Of a stretch of DNA of 39,438 nt, positions 1-7,476 are shown piece after piece. Position numbers and translations under genes: made by a program. The notes under the pieces were generated by a model. That model was not told the origin of the DNA. It saw only the letters and a list, made by a program, of their open reading frames with translations, and searched no databases. The stretch is from the NCBI GenBank assembly GCA_026967815.1, contig JAPUUO010000003.1:1-39438 (forward strand), in the 5' to 3' direction. This DNA comes from Candidatus Bathyarchaeota archaeon. GTDB lineage: Archaea > Thermoproteota > Bathyarchaeia > Bathyarchaeales > Bathyarchaeaceae. How positions within the stretch are numbered: position 1 is the first letter of the stretch; the number at the start of each line of letters is the position of its first letter.

Positions 1-36
1 AACCTATATTAATAAAATGCGGACGCGAACTTCTGC

Positions 37-66
37 CTTAAATTATTAATGCAACATGAAATGAAA
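37..66 (+). promoter_or_regulatory. Conserved upstream element A, copy 1
   Basis: CTTAAATTATTAATGCAACATGAAATGAAA; first 19 nt identical to 1227-1245, and closely matched on the minus strand at 39340-39311. Confidence 0.6.
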
Positions 67-108
67 AATGAATAAACATGTAAAGTAGTGGTTTATAATT
101 CTAGTAGA

Positions 109-128
109 TTGTTTCACAAGTTATTAAT
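109..128 (+). promoter_or_regulatory. Conserved upstream element B, copy 1
   Basis: TTGTTTCACAAGTTATTAAT; exact 20-nt reverse-complement match at 39270-39289. Confidence 0.6.
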
Positions 129-221
129 GTGCTCGACACTCAGAGTAGCGAAATACTTAGGAATGCTCCAGTATTGTGCTGGTTGTCTCTCTGAATGTGT
201 AAACTGGAAGGAGGTGAAAGA

Positions 222-707
222 GTGAGAAAAATACTAACAAGCATGGTTGCAACCTTGGTGATCCTCGGGGCGCTTTTCGCATTTTCGGGCGTCGCGACAG
301 CGGATAAGCCCACCGCCATAACCTTTGAATGGGTCCTCACGCAGAACACACAAGGACCGCTCATCAACGAAGGACCTTGGTCTGCTTCTGGTGTAGTTTC
401 CGACAGCGGTGATATGGTTCAGTACTTACATATGCGCCCGAACAAGCCTGCTCTCTCGGAGACCACTCTGACGAGTGATCTTGGAACCATCAGAATCTGC
501 AGCGTGGCACAAACCATAGCGGTCATTTCAGAAGATCCATTCATAGTCCGGATCGAAGGCATATGGTTCATCACAGGGGGAACCGGTGCCTACGCTCAGC
601 TTTCCGGTCATGGCACGGAGGTCGTTGAGGTGAACGTTGACCTCGCGATCCAAGGGCTGCCTTCTAACTTTGGGACCCAGACCGGCACCGCTCACTTACC
701 ACACTAG
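222..707 (+). CDS. Secreted protein, possibly allene-oxide-cyclase/dirigent-like barrel
   Basis: GTG start at 222 after a strong GGAGGTGA; signal peptide VRKILTSMVATLVILGALFAFSGVATA; body with GIWFITGGTGAYAQLSGHGT-type motif. The track start at 195 lies upstream of the Shine-Dalgarno. Confidence 0.65.
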   Translation: MRKILTSMVATLVILGALFAFSGVATADKPTAITFEWVLTQNTQGPLINEGPWSASGVVSDSGDMVQYLHMRPNKPALSETTLTSDLGTIRICSVAQTIAVISEDPFIVRIEGIWFITGGTGAYAQLSGHGTEVVEVNVDLAIQGLPSNFGTQTGTAHLPH

Positions 708-734
708 GAAGCACAATCGGCGCCGAGAGGAAGT

Positions 735-772
735 GTGGTGATATCGCCAACCGCGTAACCACCCTTTTTTTT
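735..772 (+). terminator. Putative terminator: short stem then T8
   Basis: GTGGT (735-739) pairs with ACCAC (758-762), followed by an 8-T run at 765-772, shortly after the 707 stop. Confidence 0.45.
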
Positions 773-869
773 CCAATACAATAAGGATTAAACCGAAGAA
801 ATAAATATCTCCACGCATGAGACCGAGACACTTAGCTAAGGTGCGCGCGCGTTAGATGAAGAGAATAAG

Positions 870-1109
870 CTATTTTGAGTCTTTTCTACTAGCTTGTTTC
901 CGCCACACTTTACACCATTTCTTAAGAGTTGAAGGCTTAGCATTGCCCGAGGTATAATATTCCACTTCCTCGCTCGCCGCAAGGATCGTTTCCTCAGTTT
1001 TCCCTACCCTGTTCTTCCTGTCTGACCCTGAAAAAGACGAGAGGTAGTATACTACCCTATAATAATAATCATTATAATAATCAGTAAAGCACTTGCTTCT
1101 CACCTTCAA
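870..1109 (-). CDS. Hypothetical protein (79 aa)
   Basis: ORF only; basic C-terminus, no recognised domain. Confidence 0.25.
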   Translation of the reverse strand: MKVRSKCFTDYYNDYYYRVVYYLSSFSGSDRKNRVGKTEETILAASEEVEYYTSGNAKPSTLKKWCKVWRKQASRKDSK

Positions 1110-1142
1110 GTTGCTTCTATCTTTTTCAAGTTGAAGCTGAAT

Positions 1143-1160
1143 GGCGCACGCCAGTGCGCC
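1143..1160. repeat. Perfect inverted repeat GGCGCAC-GCCA-GTGCGCC
   Basis: 7-bp perfect stem, 4-nt loop, in an intergenic region that also holds further GCATGCGCAC-like palindromes. Confidence 0.6.
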
Positions 1161-1226
1161 CTCATACGCATGCGCACTTCAATCTCTTTTCCAAGCGCAT
1201 GCTGAAACTCAGAACGTGTGTGTGTG

Positions 1227-1256
1227 CTTAAATTATTAATGCAACTTCAAATGACA
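1227..1256 (+). promoter_or_regulatory. Conserved upstream element A, copy 2
   Basis: CTTAAATTATTAATGCAACTTCAAATGACA; first 19 nt identical to copy 1. Confidence 0.55.
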
Positions 1257-1282
1257 TATCAGTCAAATGAGAAGGGAGAGAT

Positions 1283-1594
1283 ATGAGCTGGAATGTGGTT
1301 TATACTCCGTCGAGCTCCGTGTTTCTGGGTATTGTATTGATTATTTCGGTCCTAGCACTGACCGGTCTGTCTATAGGTTATGTCCTAGCGGAAGTGGTCA
1401 AAGGTAGACACATGGCAATTGGTTCAGCTGTGTACTGGGCGATTTACTTTGTCAATTGGTACAACCGTGAGTTTCTCGCTCAAATTCCTGCAATTTACCC
1501 TTTTAGTATTCGTCTTTTGTATTCAGGGGCTCTGGTTCTGTTCTTGACTCTAGCGTATGCTATTCGAAAATATACACTCAAACGAAACGTCTAA
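1283..1594 (+). CDS. Small multi-pass membrane protein (103 aa)
   Basis: Three hydrophobic stretches; GGGAGAG Shine-Dalgarno upstream. Confidence 0.6.
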   Translation: MSWNVVYTPSSSVFLGIVLIISVLALTGLSIGYVLAEVVKGRHMAIGSAVYWAIYFVNWYNREFLAQIPAIYPFSIRLLYSGALVLFLTLAYAIRKYTLKRNV

Positions 1595-1706
1595 ACCAAG
1601 CCTCTGGATACGCGTTCTGTTCTCAATCCAGTTCATCCTCTGGCTGTTTCCCCTAGTAGGTGTATTCGCTCTTTTAATCATGGAAAAACTCAGAAATAAC
1701 CACTGA
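1557..1706 (+). CDS. Small single-TM protein (49 aa) overlapping the upstream gene out of frame
   Basis: My translation: MLFENIHSNETSKPSLWIRVLFSIQFILWLFPLVGVFALLIMEKLRNNH*; absent from the ORF track because it is short. Confidence 0.45.
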   Translation: MLFENIHSNETSKPSLWIRVLFSIQFILWLFPLVGVFALLIMEKLRNNH

Positions 1707-1914
1707 AAGTAGTGTCAAAAACCCCATAACCAACAAACCAGCGCGCGCGAATCAGATCTCTAAACCTTCTCCTATACTCTTCTCAGGACTGAAAACTAGA
1801 ACCAATATACTATTCATACTAACAACACTACTGCAAAACACTCTTCAGCATTCCTCTAACATCATTTTTATGTAGATGAAAGAAGCTAAGATTACGCTTG
1901 GTTCGTGAGAAATT

Positions 1915-2643
1915 TTGGTTAAAACTTCTTTTTTTGCAAATGTCAGGGCTATACTTTTTGATTTCGGCGATACACTTGTATCCTTTGAAACCTTCGACTA
2001 CGAGGCTTCCTTGGCTGCGCTTCACCAAACATTGATGGAAAGTGGAGTAATCGTTCCCTATGAAAAGTTTAAGAAAACCTACTTTAAGATTAGAGATCAG
2101 CTTTACAGGGAAACCGACTCCTCTTTTAAGGAAGTCAATTTCTGTGTTCGTGTTTCTTGCGTGTTAAATGAGTTGGGATTTAATCTTAATTCTAGAGATC
2201 CTAAGATAATCAGGTCAGCTGAAGCCTTCATGTGTCCTCTTATTAAATCGCTAAAATTAGAGGAACACGTTCCCTTGGTTCTTCGAGAATTAAGTAAGAA
2301 GTATAAGCTGGGTCTTGTTTCAAATTTCGCCTATCCTCCAGCAATCAAGCAGACGTTGCGGAAATTTCACCTGTCTGAGTTCTTTGATGCCGTAATCATT
2401 TCGGGAGACATAGGTTGGCGCAAGCCAAGTTCAAAGATCTTTGACAAAGCTCTCAAAGCATTACGCGTGTCTGCTTCTGAAACAGTGTTCGTGGGCGACG
2501 CGCCTTTTCATGACATTGCGGGGGCTAGGCATGTTGGAATGAAGACAGTTTTGCTGAGGCGACGACTAGGTGAAAAAGAAAGGGCGGGCATGGATAATCC
2601 AGACGAGATAATAAGTGGATTGGAAGAGCTTCTGACGACGTAG
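1915..2643 (+). CDS. HAD superfamily hydrolase
   Basis: ILFDFGDTLVSF motif I, KPSSKIFDKAL, and FVGDAPFHDIAGARHVGMKTVLL motif IV; TTG start. Confidence 0.9.
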   Translation: MVKTSFFANVRAILFDFGDTLVSFETFDYEASLAALHQTLMESGVIVPYEKFKKTYFKIRDQLYRETDSSFKEVNFCVRVSCVLNELGFNLNSRDPKIIRSAEAFMCPLIKSLKLEEHVPLVLRELSKKYKLGLVSNFAYPPAIKQTLRKFHLSEFFDAVIISGDIGWRKPSSKIFDKALKALRVSASETVFVGDAPFHDIAGARHVGMKTVLLRRRLGEKERAGMDNPDEIISGLEELLTT

Positions 2644-2742
2644 CATGACTGTTAGATGTGGAAAGTCGATGCATATTACCTCAATTGGGTTGGTTGGGTA
2701 ATAATTTAAGGAGGACATATCTGCATACTATAAGAGACTAGT

Positions 2743-2928
2743 ATGTTGAAGAATACTTTACAGGTACAGATGGCAAGTGTGGCTCTAGTTCCGCTTCTAG
2801 TTCTTTCATTTCTGGGCTTTATCATAGTTATTGCTGTCTTGTGGAAGAAAGGTAAAACGATTGAAGCCTTGCTGGTTTGGAATTCGTTGCTCCTTTATGT
2901 CATTGCGTTGACTCTGCTTCTCAAATAG
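2743..2928 (+). CDS. Small membrane protein (61 aa)
   Basis: Two hydrophobic segments. Confidence 0.4.
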   Translation: MLKNTLQVQMASVALVPLLVLSFLGFIIVIAVLWKKGKTIEALLVWNSLLLYVIALTLLLK

Positions 2929-3155
2929 AAGCTGGACTAGAATTCTACCCACCCAAGTCTAGTATTATGAAAAGAAAAAACCAAATAGCAGCTCCTGTAA
3001 TTGCCACAAGTACGGGTAACCAGATAGCCCAATTCATTCTTTGTTTTTCTTCTTCATTACTTGAACTCATTCCAATACACCACATGGTCAATCTATACCA
3101 GTTCTGCATAGGTTCTTATGACTTGTGGAAGAAACTAGGGTGCGCACGCGCAGCG

Positions 3156-3434
3156 CTATTTGTCCCAGAGTTCCACAAGTTGTCTTATCATTCTGGCCTT
3201 GGGGTTTTCCTCGTTGTATCTGAAGATACGGATTCTTCCAAATTTCTTATGCATTACAAGCTGGTGGTCTTCTAGAGCTTTTAGGTGCTGGTTAGTTGTC
3301 GCATAATTGAGTCCTGCTCGGCGGGAAATCTCTGAAATGTTTAGTTCACCGATGTCTGCGAGAATTCTCAGGATTCTAACCCTTCCTTTTGAGGAAAATA
3401 CATCTTCAATGGGCAGAGTGAAATCTCCTTCAGG
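3156..3434 (-). CDS. Winged-helix DNA-binding domain in frame directly after the cdc6-like stop; start unclear
   Basis: My translation of the open frame: PEGDFTLPIEDVFSSKGRVRILRILADIGELNISEISRRAGLNYATTNQHLKALEDHQLVMHKKFGRIRIFRYNEENPKARMIRQLVELWDK*. No ATG/GTG/TTG precedes the domain; GGAG at 3428-3425 is 8 nt before a CTG at 3416-3414. Confidence 0.7.
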   Translation of the reverse strand, partial: PEGDFTLPIEDVFSSKGRVRILRILADIGELNISEISRRAGLNYATTNQHLKALEDHQLVMHKKFGRIRIFRYNEENPKARMIRQLVELWDK

Positions 3435-4619
3435 CTAAGTTGCTTTTATTCGAAGGACCCTGCTCAGTTCTTGTTCTAACTCTGAAGCTGGTGTTGTCGG
3501 CAAACTGATAAACGTCGTTTTTCCTCGATGTCCAAGACTGGAAGGTTGAGTTTCAATTATGTCCAAAGCCGAAAGCAGCTTGGCATATTTCCATAATTGC
3601 GTATGCTTGCGTTCTGTTTCGCCAAATTCTTCGCAAACAATGGCATAAGCTTCTTCGGCTTCGCCCATAGTAATATGGGCTGCGTCGGTTAGGTTGAAGC
3701 GTCTGGCGATTCCTAAGAGAAACAGTTTTTCATGCAATCCCAACTCGGTGATTGTGTCTTTTCGCACAACTGCATACACGCTGCTAGCGGCTTTGCGTAC
3801 ATGTTCAGGTAAAACTTCTTTGGATCTTTCGGTGTCAGCGTATTTGCCCGCTCTCCATAGCAACTCAATTGCATAACGGGCGTCGCCTCCCTCTAAAACT
3901 GCAGCTTCAGCAACGGCATCCTGAGTTTGAGATTGAACCGTGCCTTCTTTAAAGGCCCACGTTATTCGGTCGTTTAGGATGTCGCGAAGTTGAGGTTTCG
4001 AGTATTCGCTAAAATGTATAATGTTATGTTGAAGAGTGCTCCTTGTGCTTGCGTCGAGTTTGTCTAGGCGATGCATCTCCCGAAGGATGCCGATCAGCGA
4101 CAGCCTGTGAGCTGTTTTTACCCGTTCCTCCTGAACTCTTGTTAAACTGTATATGGGGTTTGACCCTTCGCTTTGAACAAGCGCTTCCAACTCATCTAAC
4201 GCCAATATGACATAGGCTTTTTTCTCGTCGAGAATCTGCATTAAAGCCTGTAGGAGCTCTTCAGCCGAATATCCTCTCTTCGGGAAGGTCGGATAAAATC
4301 TCAGAATAACCCGTTGAAGAATCATAAAGAAGCTTCCTTTGCATTCGCGGCAGTTGACGTGAACATAATGTAGGTTAACATTTCTCTGTTGAGCTTGCTT
4401 GGTTATGTTGGATCCAAAACTCTGGGAAATCACGGTTTTCCCAGTTCCGATTTTGCCGACAATGAGCACGCGTTGGGTCATTCTTCCCGGATTTTCAATT
4501 GTGAATCGGAAAAACTGGTTAAGGAGGTCTAATTGGGCTTTTCTGTGAGGTAAGCGTGGTGGCACATAGTTGATGTCTAGTTTGCTTTCGTCCTTGAAAA
4601 CGCTGAAATATGGAAGCAT
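3435..4619 (-). CDS. Orc1/Cdc6-like AAA ATPase
   Basis: Walker A GKIGTGKT, Walker B VILALDE, C-terminal winged-helix-like region. Confidence 0.8.
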   Translation of the reverse strand: MLPYFSVFKDESKLDINYVPPRLPHRKAQLDLLNQFFRFTIENPGRMTQRVLIVGKIGTGKTVISQSFGSNITKQAQQRNVNLHYVHVNCRECKGSFFMILQRVILRFYPTFPKRGYSAEELLQALMQILDEKKAYVILALDELEALVQSEGSNPIYSLTRVQEERVKTAHRLSLIGILREMHRLDKLDASTRSTLQHNIIHFSEYSKPQLRDILNDRITWAFKEGTVQSQTQDAVAEAAVLEGGDARYAIELLWRAGKYADTERSKEVLPEHVRKAASSVYAVVRKDTITELGLHEKLFLLGIARRFNLTDAAHITMGEAEEAYAIVCEEFGETERKHTQLWKYAKLLSALDIIETQPSSLGHRGKTTFISLPTTPASELEQELSRVLRIKAT

Positions 4620-4842
4620 ATTCCATCCTTCCCCTTTTCTATTATTGAGGATGTCAATTTATGGTTTTTGTTCTTTAGAAAGAAGATTTAGCGAGGAGAA
4701 CATTGAAACTAATATTTTGCATCATGCGGGAGGAATTGTAAGTTGTCAAGGAAACTGCATGTAGCAGGCTAAATCTAAAGCATATTCCCGTATTCGATTA
4801 GTCACGTGACAAGAACCTGATTGGATCGAATGAAATGAAACC

Positions 4843-5175
4843 CTACCCAAGCGGAAGCGAGAAGTGGAGAATTGTATTCCACACTACAACGAATGTGTAG
4901 AAAGCTACAAGCACCATTAGTGTTCCTAGCAATAGCTTCTTGGCAAACCGCCACTCAGTTGGGTTAGTGACTTTTCTTGTGAGGACACACAAGAAACCGA
5001 AAAGCAGAACCTGCCCGATCTTGATCCAGGCTGAAAGCATCATCCCTAGTTTTCCCCATAAGTAAAGAGTGAAAGGGTTGGCCTCGAAGGACGGGTTTGT
5101 AACCAAAATATCGAAGATGTTGAGCCAAAGTAGAAACAAGAACCACGGTGACAAAGATGACAGTTTCCACTTCAC
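4843..5175 (-). CDS. Small membrane protein, DUF5658-like
   Basis: LNIFDILVTNPSFEANPFTLYLW pattern plus hydrophobic segments. Confidence 0.5.
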   Translation of the reverse strand: MKWKLSSLSPWFLFLLWLNIFDILVTNPSFEANPFTLYLWGKLGMMLSAWIKIGQVLLFGFLCVLTRKVTNPTEWRFAKKLLLGTLMVLVAFYTFVVVWNTILHFSLPLG

Positions 5176-5254
5176 TTCTCCTTTCTCCCAACTAAAGAAC
5201 GCAACTTCGAATATTTATGATTTCCAAGAATAGAGAGCTTTGTAGTGCGCCAAG

Positions 5255-5608
5255 TTAAACATAAAATATTTCAGGTCTTTCCTCTTTTTTCTTCTTGACC
5301 CTTTTTCTGGCTTTTAACCCTCTCTGAGATCCTAGCTTGGTCGCCTCTAAGTCGTATTCTATAAAAGAACGGGTAAACTCAGACAGTTTTTTGTTTATCT
5401 TCTCTAGATCCTTTTGTGAGAATTTCGTCATGATATCAGGCGTATTCACCCATTGCATCCAACCGAGCAAGCTCCTTTGTAAAACGTTCAGCATGAAACT
5501 TAAGGACCTTACAAGCTCTAGTCTGTCCCGTTCCTTAGCCTCTTCTAAACGCGTTATCTGATCCAAGATCTTCTCAGAAACCTGCATCCATCTTTCACTC
5601 AAATCCAT
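5255..5608 (-). CDS. DUF2153-like archaeal protein
   Basis: DRLELVRSLSFMLNVLQRSLLGWMQWVNTPDIMTKF...FIEYDLEATKLG pattern. Confidence 0.65.
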   Translation of the reverse strand: MDLSERWMQVSEKILDQITRLEEAKERDRLELVRSLSFMLNVLQRSLLGWMQWVNTPDIMTKFSQKDLEKINKKLSEFTRSFIEYDLEATKLGSQRGLKARKRVKKKKEERPEIFYV

Positions 5609-5715
5609 GTTCCCTCACTTTCTCAGTCATCTCCCTAAAAAGCATCTCTTGATATAAAGATTAGGGAAACGCAACCTGCTCATAGTACGCCAGAGCATTT
5701 CGGCTACAGTGTTTT

Positions 5716-6042
5716 TTGCTTCTAAAACGCCCGCGTGGTAGGGTTCTCCACGTCAGAGGTGTGGGCTCTCGCATTCTTGGCGCGGGTGCTGTTGCACACC
5801 TTCTATCGGCGCGCTCTCAAGATCTATATCATCTGCTCAGTGGGGCCAGAGTCGTCATCGCCCACAAACAAGGTTCTGTGTCAAGCCCAAATAAAAACGT
5901 TTTTTTCAGATATCCAATCGAGAAGAATGCGGTCGCTTATGGCGCGCGCATCCTTGTTGATGTCCGCAAAGAGGGGACGGTGACCCTACAAGTCCCCGCA
6001 CTTAAAACTGAGTGGTCACTTCTACCCATAATATTAAACTAA
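5716..6042 (+). CDS. Hypothetical protein (108 aa), uncertain
   Basis: Open frame; C-terminal half looks protein-like (GARILVDVRKEGTVTLQVPALKTEW) but the N-terminus overlaps hairpin-forming DNA. Confidence 0.3.
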   Translation: MLLKRPRGRVLHVRGVGSRILGAGAVAHLLSARSQDLYHLLSGARVVIAHKQGSVSSPNKNVFFRYPIEKNAVAYGARILVDVRKEGTVTLQVPALKTEWSLLPIILN

Positions 6043-6080
6043 GATGACCAGTCATAAAGGCGCAAAAAGAGGGAGAACCC

Positions 6081-7322
6081 ATGGACTTCGTTGAAAAACT
6101 CAAGAGTGAGTTCTCATTCATAAAAGGGAACTACGCAGTCATGGTAATAAGCTGGATACTGGTAGACTTCGCCGTTGAGCTGCCAGCTACATACTTCAGC
6201 CTATATGTACTCGGACTCGGGGCCACTGAAACCATTCTGGGAGTCATAGGTCTCTCTCAATTCTTGGCCTTGGCTTCCTTACAGTTTCCAGGCGGTTACT
6301 TGGCAGACAAATACGGAAGAAAATGGCTGATCTCAACAATGACCTTCGGCGTAGCCTTCAGTTTCATACTGTACGCAATCGCACCGTCATGGCCTGTGAT
6401 ACTTGTCGGAGTGATTCTAATGAGCATATTCAACTCAACCTATCAGCCAGCCTTGAACGCGATGATCTCTGACTCTCTTCCGGTCGATAAAAGAGGAATG
6501 GGATTCAGCATAGTTATGTTGATAGCAAGCGTTTCCACAACACCAAGTCCGGCCGTCGCAGGTCTGCTGCGTGCTAACTTCGGCTTAATCCCTGGAATGA
6601 GAATCGCTTACGGCATCGTCGTGGGTCTCTTTCTTATTGCAGCCTTTATCAGGTCCTTCTTCCTAAAAGAAACCGTAGTAACCTCTTCAAGGCCGCGCCT
6701 GAACGAGATATTTCAGAGCTATCCGACAGCTCTGAGAGAAAGCTTCAGCGTGTGGAGAAAAGTGCCAAAATCCATGTTATACTTATTTCTGACCTTTTCT
6801 ATCGCGATCTTTGGTTTCTCAGCTACATTCCTCTATACGGTCATATATGCAACCAGAGTGCTCCTCATCGACGAGGTAGTGTGGGCTTTCGTCACTGCAC
6901 TGGTACCGTTAACCACAATCATCCTGGCTATACCTGTAGGCAAGCTTGTAGACAAAATCAAGAGGAAAATACCCATTCTCGCTTCAATTCTGATCTTCGG
7001 GCTCTCTATGTGGATCTTCGTTAACGGGGATTTGGCAAAAGTCGCTCTATCACTAATCCTGCTGGGCGTAGGGCAGGTAATGCTCAACGCCTCCTTTGGC
7101 GCGCTGCAGACTGACTTGACACCAAAAGAGCAACGTGGAAAAGTAAGCGGGTTCATCAACTTCGCCAACTATATAGTAATGGCTTCAGGCAGCCTGCTGG
7201 GCGGATACCTATATGAGCACGTGGCTCCTCAAGCCCCATTCATGCTCGCCATAATATCAGTCCTGCCTTCATCTCTCTTGACACTGATCCTCGTGAAAGA
7301 ACCAGAGAAACGAGAAGAATAG
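6081..7322 (+). CDS. MFS transporter
   Basis: ~12 TM helices; FPGGYLADKYGRKW signature. Confidence 0.9.
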   Translation: MDFVEKLKSEFSFIKGNYAVMVISWILVDFAVELPATYFSLYVLGLGATETILGVIGLSQFLALASLQFPGGYLADKYGRKWLISTMTFGVAFSFILYAIAPSWPVILVGVILMSIFNSTYQPALNAMISDSLPVDKRGMGFSIVMLIASVSTTPSPAVAGLLRANFGLIPGMRIAYGIVVGLFLIAAFIRSFFLKETVVTSSRPRLNEIFQSYPTALRESFSVWRKVPKSMLYLFLTFSIAIFGFSATFLYTVIYATRVLLIDEVVWAFVTALVPLTTIILAIPVGKLVDKIKRKIPILASILIFGLSMWIFVNGDLAKVALSLILLGVGQVMLNASFGALQTDLTPKEQRGKVSGFINFANYIVMASGSLLGGYLYEHVAPQAPFMLAIISVLPSSLLTLILVKEPEKREE

Positions 7323-7476
7323 CGCGCAAAAAGCGATTTGAAACCGTTTTGAGACAAATTCTGAGACAATTTCCCATGGTTTTCCATCCGTCTTAGTGCG
7401 CGGTTCTCTAGAATCGTTTTGCGAAGTGCCTTCATACGTGTGGATGGTGAAAATGTTATAAAGGCTTGATGTTATT

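Noticed and set aside
2877-3275. Plus-strand 132-aa ORF
   Set aside because: Overlaps the well-supported minus-strand wHTH frame (3156-3434) and lacks protein-like features.
3435-3437. UAG as a pyrrolysine codon in the Cdc6-like/wHTH frame
   Set aside because: Many clear genes here end in UAG (222-707 secreted, HAD, beta-helix, GNAT, PiT, Alba, TraB), and no pyl gene is visible; kept only as an alternative in the finding.
4620-4842. Possible replication origin next to the Cdc6-like gene
   Set aside because: No recognisable ORB/mini-ORB repeats seen; AT content alone is insufficient.
5721-5780. tRNA-like acceptor pairing GCCCGCG/CGCGGGT
   Set aside because: No T-loop (GTTCRA) or plausible anticodon arm; pairing probably fortuitous.
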